Shown piece after piece: positions 46,828 through 59,249 of a stretch of 64,000 nucleotides of DNA. Origin of the DNA: Cylindrodendrum hubeiense (taxonomy: Eukaryota; Ascomycota; Sordariomycetes; Hypocreales; Nectriaceae); assembly GCA_014621425.1 (NCBI GenBank), contig JAANBB010000170.1:1-64000 (forward strand), given 5' to 3'. The notes below the pieces were generated by a model. It saw only the letters and a program-made list of their open reading frames with translations, was not told where the DNA came from and searched no databases. Positions within the stretch are counted from its first letter, which is position 1. The number at the start of each line of letters is the position of its first letter. A program made the translations under genes and the position numbers.

Positions 46828-47541
46828 ATGTCCCCTCCACATCATACGCCGCCTCTCCTCCTCACGAAGCGCCTCACGGCCTTCCTCCACGCCAACCAGA
46901 CAGCCTCCCTGCCCACTCTGTTGCTCACGACTCCACACGGGAAGCTCCTTGCTCACGCCAGCCCCCAGCCCGTCTCGGTGCTGCGCACCCACGCCACCGT
47001 CGCCGCCTCCCTCCTCTCCATCCATTCGTCCTCCTCACCCGTATTGCCCTCCGCCCTCCCCGGCTCCCGCACGCCCGATCCCATCGGCAGCTCCCCACCC
47101 GACGAGGACGATGAGGACGTCGACGACGAGATGCTGAGCTCGTCCCAGCACCAATATCAAAACACCCCCAAGATCAAGCCCATCAAGCCTGCTACAATCA
47201 CCGTCCAGCTCAGCGGCGGCACCGTCGTCATCCGCCGTCTTAAGTGTGGCCTACTCTTCGTCTGTGTCGGCCCCGCCCAGGACGGCCCTGGCGAGCACCC
47301 TTCCCACCTTCATCCCCACGACCGCTCGGGCGATGTCTCCCACGTCGGCAGTCCTGGCGAAGCCGACAGCATGATCAGCACCGGTGCCCAGACAACAGCC
47401 AGTCTCGAGAGCTCCGCCGGCACGGGGGCTGCTGCCATGGCCCTGCGTCGCCATGCCGCCGATCTCTCCCGCTGGCTCGACGACAAGCTCGGCACGCTGA
47501 CCGTCCCTGAGGAGGGTGTTGGCGTCCTTCAATCATTTTGA
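46828..47541 (+). CDS. Roadblock/LC7-like small protein
   Basis: A single exon of 237 aa. Residues 10-60 (LLTKRLTAFLHANQTASLPT, then LLLTTPHGKLLAHASPQPVS) and residues about 115-140 (ATITVQLSGGTVVIRRLKCG, then LLFVCVGP) have the helix-strand-strand pattern of roadblock/LC7 proteins. An acidic insert and a Ser/Gly-rich insert separate and follow these parts. Fungal roadblock proteins of this kind include subunits of the vacuolar EGO/Ragulator complex that anchors Rag GTPases for TORC1 signalling; such a role here is inferred from the pattern alone. I chose the ATG at 46828 because the longer in-frame start at 46282 would add 182 residues of leader-like sequence. Confidence 0.6.
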   Translation: MSPPHHTPPLLLTKRLTAFLHANQTASLPTLLLTTPHGKLLAHASPQPVSVLRTHATVAASLLSIHSSSSPVLPSALPGSRTPDPIGSSPPDEDDEDVDDEMLSSSQHQYQNTPKIKPIKPATITVQLSGGTVVIRRLKCGLLFVCVGPAQDGPGEHPSHLHPHDRSGDVSHVGSPGEADSMISTGAQTTASLESSAGTGAAAMALRRHAADLSRWLDDKLGTLTVPEEGVGVLQSF

Positions 47542-48058
47542 AGTTTCTAGCGAGTGATGGTCCTTTGAGAACTGGTTGCGTAGCATTGGCGGCGTTGGAA
47601 AGTTGGGCTTTTGGAATACAACTATTCCTTACGGAATGGACAGAGAATATAGCTCCATTGTCTCTTGTTCGGGCGTTTGGGGTTGAACTAGGTAGATACC
47701 AAAGACGAAGACAGTCTATCTATATCACACTAGGGGATCATATTATTACTTAACTTTTTATTTTTATTCCGCTACCTCCAATGTTGAAGGCTATTACAAG
47801 CAGGTAAAGAAGGCTTCTCTAAAAGTCTAACGATACGCCTGTTCTCCAGCGGAGACACCAGGATATTTTTTCTCTCGCTGGTCAAAAACAACAACGCCTA
47901 TCCGTCCGTGACGCCCCATAATGCAATACGTACACGCCGTAAGTCCAAGCCGAAGCAAGTGGCCCTGAACAGTTCGTCCATGGCAGTGCCAAAACGAAGA
48001 AAGACAAAAGAGAGGGTTTTGAGCAATAGATGGTTCAAGCGGTTTCGTCTCAGAGTGC
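47542..48058. other. Convergent 3' intergenic region
   Basis: About 520 bases between two convergent genes. A/T-rich in part, with no gene or repeat seen. Confidence 0.5.
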
Positions 48059-50077
48059 CTACTCTATGCTCATCCGCATGATGCCGTCGTGTGTATCAAT
48101 CATGCCCTGGAAGCCGATCCGTCCCTTACCAAGGCGGCCCGAGGGCGCGACAGAGGAGCTGGCTCCAGACAAGTTGCCAGGTGTGCTGCCGGCTTCGCTG
48201 GGAGCACTGCTGCCAGCCTTGTCGCCGCCGTTGCTCCCGGGTCGGGAAGCGGAGGTCCAGGGCTGGACATCTCGCTGGAGGGGGCTCTGCATAATTGGCG
48301 AGTTGTGGACACTCATACCGGGGCTGACGGCGCGGCGCTTGAAGCTGATGGGATCAAAGTCGTCATCGCGGCGGCGTTTGCTATTGATACGGCGGGTAAT
48401 TTCAGCCGCACTAGGTGGCTGAGGGCCGTAGTTCTGCGAAGGCTGTGAGGGCAGTTAGAACAAGTTACCGGCAAAGATAGGGGAGTACTTACCGGAAAGC
48501 CAGGAGGTCCGGCCAGGGACGGAGAGTCCATCGGAACGTCTTCGCTAATGCCTGAGGAGGAACCCCGCGCAAGGAAGGCCGCTGGGGGCGGCGTAGTCCT
48601 GGCGCCGCCCATGCTGCTTGACTCAGAGAAGTTATCCCAGAATGTCTTGCCCTTGGAATTCTTAATGACATGTTGCTTGAAACTGCTTGAGAGGCCTGCA
48701 GACAGATCACCCATCATGTCGTCCTCGGCGACGTCATCCAAGGGGTCCTGCTGGTTCATGTTCGGCGAAGAAGGGGCCGTTGTCGTGGTTTGGGTTGACT
48801 CTGCGGCACTTGCTTGAGGAATCCTAGGCTCGAGATCCATGTCGCTTTCGCGAACCTGTTTAACCACTTCCGCTTCTCGTCGGAACTCGGTATCTGCTGG
48901 CGCGTTTTCCTCCATGAGGGCCGCCCGAATTCGAGCAAAGGTCTTCGTCTTGGGCTACGTGATGTCAGAATAGTTCTCAATGCTGAGCATGGGAGTGAAG
49001 TTGACTTACCAAGAGATTACCACGTCGCGTCACTACCCTCCGTATCACGTTCCGCTGCACGTCTGTCCCGAGGCCATCGACATCGCCCATGGTCTTACCC
49101 TCGTCTGCTTCTGCCCCGGATATGTGCAGCTGGTTCGCCTGCCAACTAATGCTTTCCCGTCTCGCACGAGATGCAGCGCTAGGTGGTGACTTGGAAATAG
49201 ACGCCGAAGCACTGGCAAAGCCAAGGCTTAAGTGTCCGCGCGCCTTCTTCTTTTGTTGCTTGCGCGGCCGCTGGCGCTGCTGGAAGCTCATGAGGCTGCT
49301 CATAGCAGGAGATCCAAACGGAATGCTTGGGCCATGGGGACCCATCGTCGGCCCCATCTTAGAGACCTGGGGTGTCGTGACATAGGATTCGTCCATGTCC
49401 TCGTCCATCAAATCATCGTTATCGGAAGAGCTCGAGGAATCCGTCCCGACGGCGTGGGTGCTTCCCAGCGAACTGCTAACATGCATTTTCTCCTGGTTCC
49501 CCATGACCGACCACAAGGACGTCGATGTCAATTCTGGCCCCCCATAATGGCTCCTCCGGCTCGGGATGTTCATCGCCCGGCCACCAGCGGTAGGGGACGA
49601 GTCTGGGGAAGACTGCTCGGCGAGGGTCGAGTGGTGTAGGCTTGTCGCGGCGCGCGAGAAGTCGAGGCCGCGGGAGCGACGAGGAAGGATGTTTGTCGGC
49701 GAGGCGTATATTTGCGAATGATCGAGTTTGGGAGAGAGCGGAGCGGGCTTGACATAGGGATTCGAGGCACCGGCGGGAGGAGTAAACTCGCGACGAGGTG
49801 GAGGGAAGCCGCGAGAGTTGAAGTCTGTGCGACGGGGCGTGACGGGGGTAGGGGTGTCGCGGATGGTGCTGTCGTCTTTGGAGGTTCGTTGAGATGCCTC
49901 GATAATGTGCGGCGAGGGCGATAGTTTCGAGGGAGTGCCTCCTCCGTCGGACATGGACCTGGTCTTTGTCAAGGGCGACCGACCCTGGGTTCTGGACATG
50001 GCGTCGGCGCCTGCCTGGTCGTCCATGATGACCAAGTCGTCGTAGGGCTCGCCCATTAGATTGCGAGGGCGCTCCAT
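48059..50077 (-). CDS. Ser/Pro-rich conserved protein, function unknown
   Basis: Three exons on the minus strand: 50077-49010, 48954-48493 and 48442-48059, giving 637 aa; introns 55 and 50 bp. Most of the protein is low-complexity and rich in Ser, Pro, Asp and Thr, with many SP and TP sites that could be targets of proline-directed kinases. Three better-ordered blocks stand out: VQRNVIRRVVTRRGNLL joined to PKTKTFARIRAALMEE across the first intron; FKQHVIKNSKGKTFWDNF; and the C-terminal ITRRINSK then FDPISFKRRAVSPGMSV and GRIGFQGMIDTHDGIMRMSI. These look like conserved short motifs in a disordered regulator. I do not recognise the family. The exon joins are supported by frame and by the continuous basic block across intron 1. 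Confidence 0.8.
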
Positions 50078-51557
50078 CTTCGGGGCGCTATGGGGTCTGG
50101 ATGTCGCACTTTGAGGGTCGGTAATTGAGCAGGCGGTGCTGGGGCGTGTTGGGGATCGTCCAAGTCGAGGCGGTATGACGTTGTATCGGCCTCATCGAAT
50201 CGCAGCGTCGTTGGTGATCAAGGCGCGATATCCACGAGGAGCGAGGGATAAAATAGCATGGCTTCGCATACCAGACCATCCAGTGCGATTCGAGAGTGAG
50301 ATATGAATGGGCGGAGTAGAAGGATGAGGCTGTACCAAGTCGAGGTCGAGCTGAGGCGGGCGGCTAATCATACAGTAGAAGAGCGGCACACCCTGGGTTC
50401 GCGCTGCTGGTTGACAGACTTTACAGCGACATGGATGGCGGCCCCGCAATGCATCGGGACCCGGCTAGCACTGGCACTGCACCACTGGCACTGGCAGCAC
50501 TGAACCCTCCAGAGTCCCATCCTACATCCCAGCCAATCTGCCACAACCTAGGATGAGTCCAACTAGGTAGGAGGGGTGAGGAGATTTTCTGCCCAGTATC
50601 TGGATCGAGATGTCCGTTGCAACCTATGTGTGCATCGGAGCATGTGCCACAACATTGTCCAGCATTTGCCTCTGGCTGACCGTCTTCACGTCATCATCGC
50701 CAGCCAAGGGAGGAATTTAGGCTACCAGCAACAACACACCATTCCCCACCGCCAAATGAGTCCAAGTGCTGATTATTGGAAATGCTAATTCCAAGGTTCT
50801 TCATTGAGAGTAGATCCCAAACCACGGCCCAAAATTTCGCTAATGAAATGAAGCTCAGCAGAGTGAACAGTGCTTACTGAGTGTCCCCGTCCAACCAGCG
50901 CCTACCCTACACCAGACCACTTGGGGGATCTCCAACTGAAAAGGTCGATGAAAGTAGACGTAACACTTTCAATGTTTATGTTCGTATTATTTTACACCTT
51001 AGGAGTATGAGCTGGAAGACTATGGTAATCAAGAACTTCGATCCAGAGGCATTATGGTCTATGTGGATTGACTGCTGCTCTGAGTTCAAATAACGACCCA
51101 ATTTGTATCTCAATAAAGTTTGACTTGAATGGGTTAACGTGATAACACTCAAATATATCATTAAACTTAATAAACTTTTGCCACCGTCATCAACACCCCT
51201 CCTCAAGGAACTACCTCATCAACGGGTGTCCAACTCTCCGTGGCTGGTGCCGTTTGACGTCAGTAATGCACCATTTCCGCCGAACGCGAAGTGGGGTAGC
51301 TAGAATGGAGGGGTTCGCCCACCTTCAACCCCCGACATTAGTCAACATCTCACATGCTCTATCCCGCCGACGATAAGACATTTGCCTCATCCCGATGAAC
51401 GCCGGAAGAGCTGTGCAACGTCTCAGAGCTCTCCAGAACATCCTTTCTTTCCCTAAATCACTCTTTGCCCCCGTATCTAAAGGTGTGCCTTGCTGGCCCC
51501 CAGCCTCCATGAGCCTGCAATTGATCAGATCTAGGTACCCAAGTGAGATCGGTAACC
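50078..51557. other. Intergenic region
   Basis: About 1.5 kb between divergent genes. No clear gene. A plus-strand open frame from 51395 begins with an Arg-rich, amphipathic-looking stretch and could be an alternative first exon of the glyoxalase gene (see findings). Confidence 0.45.
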
Positions 51558-52856
51558 ATGGCGGCCACCACGGACACCAACAACTACAAGTTCAACCACT
51601 CGATGTAAGCCGCTGTATTTGGCTCTGGAGCTACTCTAGACCTGCAGGCACTAATGCAGCACAAGGATTCGAGTCAAGGACCCCAAGGAATCTGGTGTGT
51701 CAGCCCCCGCTACCTTGATGACCATAACCAGACCAGAACCAGCCCATGGCCTGGACCAGCCACCACCGTCTCCCCTATATGGTTGTCTAGGCCATCTTAC
51801 TAACTTTATTCTCCCTTTTAGTCAAGTTCTACGAGTTCCTGGGTCTTAGCATCATCAAGAAGCTCGAGTTTCCCGAGAACAAGTTCGACCTTTACTTCCT
51901 GGCCTACGACTCCGTCAACGCCGTCAGCTCCGGCAAGTCGGTCTTCGATAGAGAGGGGATTGTGGAATTAACTCACAATTACGGCACGGAATCTGATCCC
52001 GAGTACAAGACCAACAACGGCAATGTAGAGCCCCACCGTGGGTTTGGCCACCTCTGTATCAGTGTGGACAATATCCAGGCGGCATGCCAGCGCCTCGAAG
52101 ATGCGGGTTACAAGTTTCAAAAGAAACTTTCCGATGGCCGAATGAGGAACATTGCATTTGTCCTCGATCCTGATGGCTACTGGGTTGAGGTCATTGCCCG
52201 AAACCCCTACACGGAGACGGAGGACGTCAAGGTGACCGATGTGTCTACCTACACCATGGTATGAATCTACTCATGGAGTTCAAAGGGCTGTCAGCTGACT
52301 CTGCCAGAACCATACCATGCTTCGAGTCAAGAACATTGAAAAGTCTCTCAAATACTACAAAGAGGTACTCGGCATGACTCTGATGCGTACACACGAAAAC
52401 CCGAACGCAGGCTTCAACCTCTATTTCTTGGGGTACCCTGGCGACAAGCCTGTGGCTGAAAACGGCAACACCTCCGACAGAGAAGGTCTACTAGAGCTTA
52501 CCTTCAACTATGATAAGGTTGACGATGAGAGCTTTCACTACCATGATGGAAACAGCCAGCCTCAGGGATTTGGCCATATTTGTGAGTTGCTCCATGTGTG
52601 CGCAAGACGGATTATTCCTGCCATGGAAAAGCCGAGTAGCACGCAAAGAAGCGAAAGGTTTCTAACTAGTTCGTTTTTAGGCATCTCGGTGGATGATTTG
52701 GATGCTGCTTGCCAACGGTTCGAGGACCTGGAGGTCAGCTGGAAGAAGAGACTGACGGATGGACGAATGAAGAACGTTGCGTTCTTGCTGGACCCCGATG
52801 GTTACTGGATCGAGATTGTCCAGAATGAGAGGTTCACTGGCAAGGACAACTTCTGA
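51558..52856 (+). CDS. GLO1: Glyoxalase I (lactoylglutathione lyase), two-domain
   Basis: Five exons: 51558-51604, 51666-51694 (29 nt), 51822-52258, 52308-52581 and 52681-52856, giving 320 aa, the usual size of the fungal monomeric enzyme. It turns the methylglyoxal-glutathione adduct into S-lactoylglutathione in the cytosol. Two glyoxalase domains follow each other. Domain 1 has HSMIRVKDPKESVKFYEFLG, GIVELTHNYG, GFGHLCISVDNI and DPDGYWVEV; domain 2 has NHTMLRVKNIEKSLKYYKEV, LLELTFNYD, GFGHICISVDDL and DPDGYWIEI. The His and Glu metal ligands are in place in both. Introns are 61, 127, 49 and 99 bp. The start MAATTDTNNYKFNH fits homologues. Confidence 0.94.
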
Positions 52857-54256
52857 GTTATTATCAGAATTACTCGTTTCGAAAAAGGGAAGGTCATACA
52901 GTGGTATCTCTGTCTACAAATATTCTTAGCAATGTCGTGAATATTTCGTCTCCACACAGCGCACTGCGGAATAAGTGAATAGATATGGTGTTTGGCATCG
53001 ATGCTATACGGCTTTTGCTACCAACGAGCCACTGGTCTTCGGTGTCCTTCCTTGAAAGGACCAAACTTGTTAAAACTAGAGAGTACTGCATCGCTAACGG
53101 GAATTCGCGCAGGGAACCTGGCAAAATACCACCCGGTCTGCCATGGTTGGCTGGCTCTCGCAGGTGGATCATACCTGTAAGAATCCATACCCGAGGATGG
53201 CTATCCTAGCTCATTGTTACAATATAACCTCGGCGTTGTCCTACAATCTGACGCGAACAACACTTGTGCAAAAAGAGAGATTTAATGGCACGAACAAGTC
53301 CAATAAGCCCGAAGACGGACATTATTTACCGCCACGAAAAAAGCAATACAAGCAGGCTACCATGCATGAGGATGATACAGAGCGTGGTCACAGCATCGCC
53401 GTGGGTGCAGTAGCCGTCCAATGACAACACAAGTGCGCTGCAGAGGCGCCCTCTCGTTCGTGAGACATGGGGACATGCAAGCAACGGCCATCTCACCATC
53501 CCACCCGTTCCGCCTCACGCCCGCCCTGCCAGCGTAGCAGACTCCGGTGCCTCACTGCTTGGCTGCCCCAAGCCCCTTTTCCGGGTGCCGCGGAAGGGTG
53601 GACAGCATCGATTATAGCACGGGGGTCATCCAGTCGAACCGAATTCCCCACGCCAAATGGCCTTGTGGCTTGCAGTAGTTCAACATGGGGAAAAGGAGGG
53701 GTTGAAGGGTTAAAGTTCGGGCCCGCGGTTCGTCGAGCCGCCTCACGTTCGACTAGCATCGTCATCCCCCGCGTGCGTATGGTGGCCAATTCTGTCACAT
53801 CCCCCGGGCGTCGGCTTCAGCCCATGACCGGTAGGAAGCCGTCCCCCCGCGTCCCGGAGACGCTCCAAGACATGTAATCTTGGCGTGGGGAGGCAAGTAA
53901 TGACTATTAGTCGAGACACGGGACGGGATACCGTATGTGCTGCGGCCTGCTTGGAGGGGCTTCTGCAACTAAGGCTTCATCGTTGACGTACGGTTGGCTG
54001 GGCTTTGTTCGATCGGATCGGGCACTGCGATGAATGGTGGCGGAGCGCCTCTCAATGTTTCTCAAGGCGGTGGGAGAGGAAAGGGACAAGAGAGGGGGTC
54101 AGAGCCTATATCCTTCACGTCATCTTGACTCCTTTCTCTTCATTTTTACTTACACGCATCTCATCACAATTTGATCAACGTCACTCACAAAAATCCTACA
54201 TAGTCAATCCACTCCTACCAGGTTTTCTTTACCATATACTCTAAGAAAACACCAAA
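52857..54256. other. Intergenic region
   Basis: About 1.4 kb between two plus-strand genes, the second half being the promoter and leader of the phosphoglycerate dehydrogenase gene. No gene or repeat was recognised; a 136-codon plus-strand frame at 53467 lacks protein-like features. Confidence 0.5.
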
Positions 54257-55981
54257 ATGGCTCCATCAGCTACTCATGATCCCCCGTCTTCCATGACCCC
54301 GGCCAGGCCCCGGATCTTGGTTCCTGAGAAGGTCTCTCCGGATGGCCTGGCACTTCTCACTCCCCACTTTGACGTCGACAACAGACTTGGTCTCTCGGCC
54401 GACGACATCGTCACTCTGATACCTCAGTACCATGGCCTCATCGTTCGATCTGAGACCCAGGTCACGGCCGATGTGCTGCAGGCAGGCAAGAAGCTTCGTG
54501 TTGTTGCCCGAGCCGGTGTTGGTGTTGACAACATTGACGTGCCGGCTGCGACAACACAGGGCATTATCGTTGTCAACTCACCTGCGGGTAACATTCTCGC
54601 AGCAGCAGAACACACCGTCGCACTACTCCTGGCGACGGCCCGGAATCTGGGCCGTGCTGACGGGACTGTCAAGGAGGGACGGTGGGAACGCAGCAAACTT
54701 GTTGGTGTAGAGGTCAGCAGCAAGACACTGGGCATTATCGGCCTGGGTAAGGTCGGTATGAACGTGGCTCGGATGGCCAAGGGCCTGGGCATGACAGTCG
54801 TTGCGGTTGATCCATACGCAAGCACTGACATTGCTCGCCAAGCGGGTGTACAGCTTGTACCCGGCTTGCAGGATCTCCTACCTCTGGTGGACTTTTTGAC
54901 CATCCATACGCCTCTGCTGGCAACGACGCTGGATCTAATTGGGGAGGAAGAACTAAAGAAAATGAAGAAGACGGCACGGGTGCTCAACGTGGCTCGAGGT
55001 GGCGTGTACAACGAGGCCGCGCTGCTCAAGGGACTTGACGAGGGATGGATTGCGGGAGCTGGCATCGACGTCTGGTCCTCAGAACCCCTCCAGCCAGATT
55101 CAGCAGCCGCGAAGCTCAGCAAGCATCCCAAGGTGGTAGCAACGCCTCATCTGGGCGCATCAACTATTGAAGCCCAGGAAAACGTATCAATGGACGTGTG
55201 TAAGCAAGTCCTTGAGATCCTCCGGGGTGGTCTTCCTACGAGTGCTGTCAACGCACCCATCATCTTGCCCGAAGAGTACCGCAAGCTGCAGCCGTCGGTG
55301 CAACTGGTCGAGAAGATGGGCCGTCTGTACACGCAGCACTTTGTGCGCAGTAAGGGTGGCATGATGGGGCGCCGGCGATTCGAGCTGATCTACCACGGCG
55401 ACCTGGCGGGCATGCCTAACACGAAGCCGCTGTTCGCAGCGCTGGTCAAGGGCCTGGTGGCCTCGTTCAGCGACTCACACGTCAACATTGTTAACGCGAC
55501 ACTCATTGCCAAGGAGAAGGGCATTGTGATTAGTGAGACACACTCTCGCGAAGCACAACCGCCGACGTTTGCCAACCTGGTGACGCTGCGGTCCTACGAG
55601 GCCGGCAATAGTGGCAACGAACAGATCATCGAAGGCTATGCATCGGACGAGCAGGTGTATATTTCCAAGCTGGATCGATTCAACGGCGCTTTCACGCCCG
55701 AAGGCACGCTCATAATCCTACACAACTACGACGAGCCGGGTAAGATTGGCGGCGTGGGGATGGTACTCGGCGCACACGGTATCAACATCAAGTTCATGCA
55801 GGTAGCGAGCCTAGACCCGCAACAGCAGCAGATGGCTGCCGTGCAGGACGGGCCGTTGGATGGACCCAGAGGCAACGAGGCACTGATGATTCTGGGCGTT
55901 CTGGGTCCAGTGGACAATGAGGTTCTTGAAGGGCTGAGGAATTCCGAGGGTGTTTTGGACGTGAGCCTGGTCAAGCTGTGA
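54257..55981 (+). CDS. SER3: D-3-phosphoglycerate dehydrogenase
   Basis: A single exon of 574 aa. The enzyme oxidises 3-phosphoglycerate with NAD, the first step of serine synthesis. The catalytic domain has GVGVDNIDV, the dinucleotide-binding motif GIIGLGKVGMNVARMAKGLG with an Asp (VDPY) at the end of the second strand, and the catalytic set Arg247 (NVARGG), Glu276 and His298 (TPHLGAST). This spacing agrees closely with bacterial SerA. After residue 320 comes the intervening domain of the long, type-I enzymes, then a C-terminal ACT domain (LIILHNYDEPGKIGGVGMVL). ACT domains usually bind serine for feedback control. The first 18 residues are a short non-conserved leader. This long form differs from the shorter yeast Ser3/Ser33 in its domain layout, so the symbol marks function only. 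Confidence 0.95.
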   Translation: MAPSATHDPPSSMTPARPRILVPEKVSPDGLALLTPHFDVDNRLGLSADDIVTLIPQYHGLIVRSETQVTADVLQAGKKLRVVARAGVGVDNIDVPAATTQGIIVVNSPAGNILAAAEHTVALLLATARNLGRADGTVKEGRWERSKLVGVEVSSKTLGIIGLGKVGMNVARMAKGLGMTVVAVDPYASTDIARQAGVQLVPGLQDLLPLVDFLTIHTPLLATTLDLIGEEELKKMKKTARVLNVARGGVYNEAALLKGLDEGWIAGAGIDVWSSEPLQPDSAAAKLSKHPKVVATPHLGASTIEAQENVSMDVCKQVLEILRGGLPTSAVNAPIILPEEYRKLQPSVQLVEKMGRLYTQHFVRSKGGMMGRRRFELIYHGDLAGMPNTKPLFAALVKGLVASFSDSHVNIVNATLIAKEKGIVISETHSREAQPPTFANLVTLRSYEAGNSGNEQIIEGYASDEQVYISKLDRFNGAFTPEGTLIILHNYDEPGKIGGVGMVLGAHGINIKFMQVASLDPQQQQMAAVQDGPLDGPRGNEALMILGVLGPVDNEVLEGLRNSEGVLDVSLVKL

Positions 55982-56960
55982 AGGAGGAAGTCGCCCGAAT
56001 CCTTCGTCTACGGTATATGCAGGGAGAGGATTCAATCACACCTCGTTGGTGGATTTTGCCAAGGCAGGGATAATCTCAGCAGCCGACGCGCAATTTATAT
56101 GACATGCCATGGGCATTCACCTGTCTGAGACTCTCACCACTCCCACCCTGATTCATCTCCACCATTTCTGCACACTGCAACTGGTCGCGTGACACCTTGG
56201 TAGATGGCCGAAATGAGACGCTGTCTTATAGATAAGCTTTTGTTGTTGCCTCGCATCCAGCAATCATCGGGTTTGTTTACGGATGGATGACTACCGATTA
56301 CACAGTCCCGATGCTACTTTACCAAAGCTAGGCTAATTATGATGATACCTTGGCAGTTGCCCAATCCCCACTGTGCACTGCCGTACTGCCGTATCGTATT
56401 ACAGTTGGGCGATAATTAGTGGTACAGAGCGCTGTGTTATGGGGCCTTTAGTGGCGGTCGTCTGGATGCATCGGGGATTTGAACCTGGGCTAGCCAGCTG
56501 CGGGCCAATCAAAGCCCTCGTCGTCCACTGGAAGCTCCCCTACTGGCGTCATAGTTCCTTGTGATTCCCTGTGCCCCGTCGGTTCTTGGCGGGTTCTCAC
56601 TAACTCGCCTTACGCCCTCCAACTGTTTGTCCGTTCCTGCTTCTTCACCATCATCTACATCCGCCTTCGGTGCGAAAGGGTTCCAACACCCGTAGACTCA
56701 GTCAATCCCGCTTCTCTTCTCTTTTGAACAGATTTAACGCGACACGGGTACTGCAGTCGATCGCCAGCTTCCCGCCTCGTATCATATCCTCGACGTTATC
56801 GCAGGGACACCCTTGGCTTGACGGGTTTTTACTCCAGATTCTCGCGCCGCCAAAGCAGAGTACCCGACATCAACCGACGATCAGATCACCTCCGAATCGC
56901 CCACCCTTTCCAGCATCACACCTCTGAATTGAGACCACCCGCCCTCACAAACCCGCAACG
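55982..56960. other. Intergenic region
   Basis: About 980 bases between two plus-strand genes, the last 350 probably leader of the Mam3-like gene. A tRNA-like B-box on the minus strand near 56475 lacks matching stems. Nothing else is seen. Confidence 0.5.
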
Positions 56961-58822
56961 ATGCGACGAACAGCGAGATACAGCGCCCTCCGGCCCGCGG
57001 TGCTGGGTATGGGCCGAATCCTCGGTACCGGCTTGTCCGCGGTTGCTGCACACCCACTGTCAAAACGAGAGCCTCACAGCCACGAGCCTGGCCACGAGTC
57101 GCCGAGCCTCGTGGTGCTTCTTGTGGCCTCAATGGCTCTGGTGCTGCTTGGTGGTGCCTTTGCTGGCCTGACGATTGCGTAAGTACCCCCTCACGCGTTT
57201 GCTTGGCGAATGCTGACAATGCCCAGTTTGATGGGACAAGACAGCATCTACCTCCAGGTTCTTTCAGGCGATCACACAGAACCCCAACATCGTAATGCGA
57301 AGCGAGTACTTAAGCTGTTAAATCGAGGAAAGCATTGGGTTTTGGTCACTTTGCTTCTCTCCAATGTCATTGTCAACGAATCATTACCTGTCGTCTTGGA
57401 CCGAACCCTGGGCGGTGGCATTGCGGCCGTCGTCGGCAGCACAGTTCTTATCGGTACGCATACCCTTGCAAATTACCCTCACCTGATGAGTGTGCTAACC
57501 CCAACGCAGTTATCTTTGGCGAAATTGTTCCCCAGTCCGTTTGCGTCCGATACGGCCTTCAAATCGGTGGTTATATGTCAAAACCTGTCCTCGCACTCAT
57601 GTACTTGACGGGTCCTGTATCATACCCCATCGCTAAGCTCCTCGATTGGATCCTTGGCGAGGACCATGGTACTCTCTACAAAAAGAGTGGATTGAAGACG
57701 CTCGTCACACTCCACAAGTCCCTCGGCGAGCTCTCTGAGCGACTCAACCAGGATGAGGTCACCATCATTACCGCGGTTCTTGACTTGAAGGACAAGCCTG
57801 TGGCTGAGGTCATGACACCAATGGATGACGTTTACACCCTGTCGGAAGATCACGTTCTGGACGAGAAGACCATGGATGACATCTTAACCTCAGGATACTC
57901 AAGAATTCCCATCTACCGCTCGGGAAGCCCGTTAGACTTCGTCGGCATGCTGTTGGTCAAGACGCTCATCACCTACGACCCCGAGGATAGGACCCCAGTT
58001 CGCGATGTGCCTCTCGGTGCCATTGTTGAGACCAGACCGGAGACGAGCTGTTTGGACATAATAAATTTCTTCCAGGAGGGCAAGTCCCACATGGTCCTTG
58101 TTTCAGCTTTCCCTGGATCGGATCACGGCGCCCTGGGTGTTGTTACCCTTGAGGATGTCATTGAAGAGTTGATTGGAGAGTAAGTCAAACCTCATGCATC
58201 TCCTAGTGAACCAATTATTAACCCCTCGGTCAGGGAAATCGTCGACGAGTCCGATGTCTATGTTGATGTGCACAAGGCAATCCGGCGCCTTACCCCCGCC
58301 CCTCGAGCTCGACGTATTCATGCCGAAGCCGCCGCCGTGGCAGCTACGGCTAGCAAGCTGGCCCCCGAAAGCACTATCCTCGTGGACGTGACCCCTGGTA
58401 TAGATGATGAAGCAGTTATGGTAGGTTCTTACCACAGTAACTACGATGGCGGATTCCACAACGCTGCTAAGACGGCAATTCACATGAAGCGACGTACCTC
58501 AGACGGCGGCATTGAGGGTCCACCAGTTCTGGTGAAAGCGAGCTTGGACGAAATGAGGCAACATCTCCGACTCGGCCCTGCCAACAGGGCGGCCCGGCCT
58601 CTAAATAATACTCGGGCTAGCGTATTCAAGATCAAGCAAGGTCTTGACGCGACCACCAGATTATCTCCGCGGCCAGCCTCGCATTTGGGCGTTAGAGACT
58701 CACAACTTGCGACAGGCGACACCGAACGAACGCCGCTACTAGGCGCAACGCATGAAGACGTAGTGGAACCGTACAGCTTGAATGACGGTGCTAAGGTCAA
58801 TGGCAATGGGACTGGGAAATAG
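56961..58822 (+). CDS. MAM3: CNNM/Mam3-family membrane protein (DUF21 and CBS domains)
   Basis: Four exons: 56961-57178, 57227-57453, 57510-58179 and 58234-58822, giving 567 aa; introns 48, 56 and 54 bp. After a possible signal-like first helix come the DUF21 membrane helices ([20 protein letters not shown], then [56 protein letters not shown]). A CBS-domain pair follows ([32 protein letters not shown], then [20 protein letters not shown]). The C terminus is long and probably disordered. In yeast, Mam3 sits in the vacuolar membrane and affects manganese and magnesium balance; animal CNNM proteins affect magnesium transport. A similar role here is inferred. Every exon junction keeps the frame and restores family motifs. 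Confidence 0.93.
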
Positions 58823-59249
58823 TAACTGATTGGGTTTATGGCGGCCGGAAGACAATTGGCCAGGAGTATATGCAAGATGTAGCTCTGGATTGCGGAGTTT
58901 CTAAGGTCTAGGTGGGACAAAAGCAGTCTCAACGAATAACATAGCCTAACATGGCTACATTGTATTTCATTGCGATCAAGATCTGCCCGGCAGTATCCGT
59001 TTGTAACTTTCAGGAGGAGTGTGATGAGGATTCATCCTAGCGAGCGGACTGTGTTTGTAGGCTATCTGGATCTTGTAGGTTATGTACTCCGTAGATTTGA
59101 TGGGATCTCATAAAGTAGTCGTAATTTATTGGATTTGGCTTCTATTCATGGTATGCGTCATTTGGTCCCTGCCGCTCCGGGATTCTAGGGTTCCTAACTT
59201 TCTATAGTTTGGGGGTTTCCTTGTATGCTATATCCGCGTCTCCAGGGAG
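58823..59249. other. Convergent 3' intergenic region
   Basis: About 430 bases between the 3' ends of two convergent genes. Nothing is seen besides presumed 3' UTRs. Confidence 0.5.

Noticed and set aside
54424..55131. A 235-codon minus-strand frame opposite phosphoglycerate dehydrogenase
   Set aside because: Antisense shadow; the plus strand holds all catalytic motifs.
56465..56510. tRNA-like B-box (ggttcaaatcc on the minus strand)
   Set aside because: No T-arm or acceptor stem pairs around it and no A-box at the right distance.
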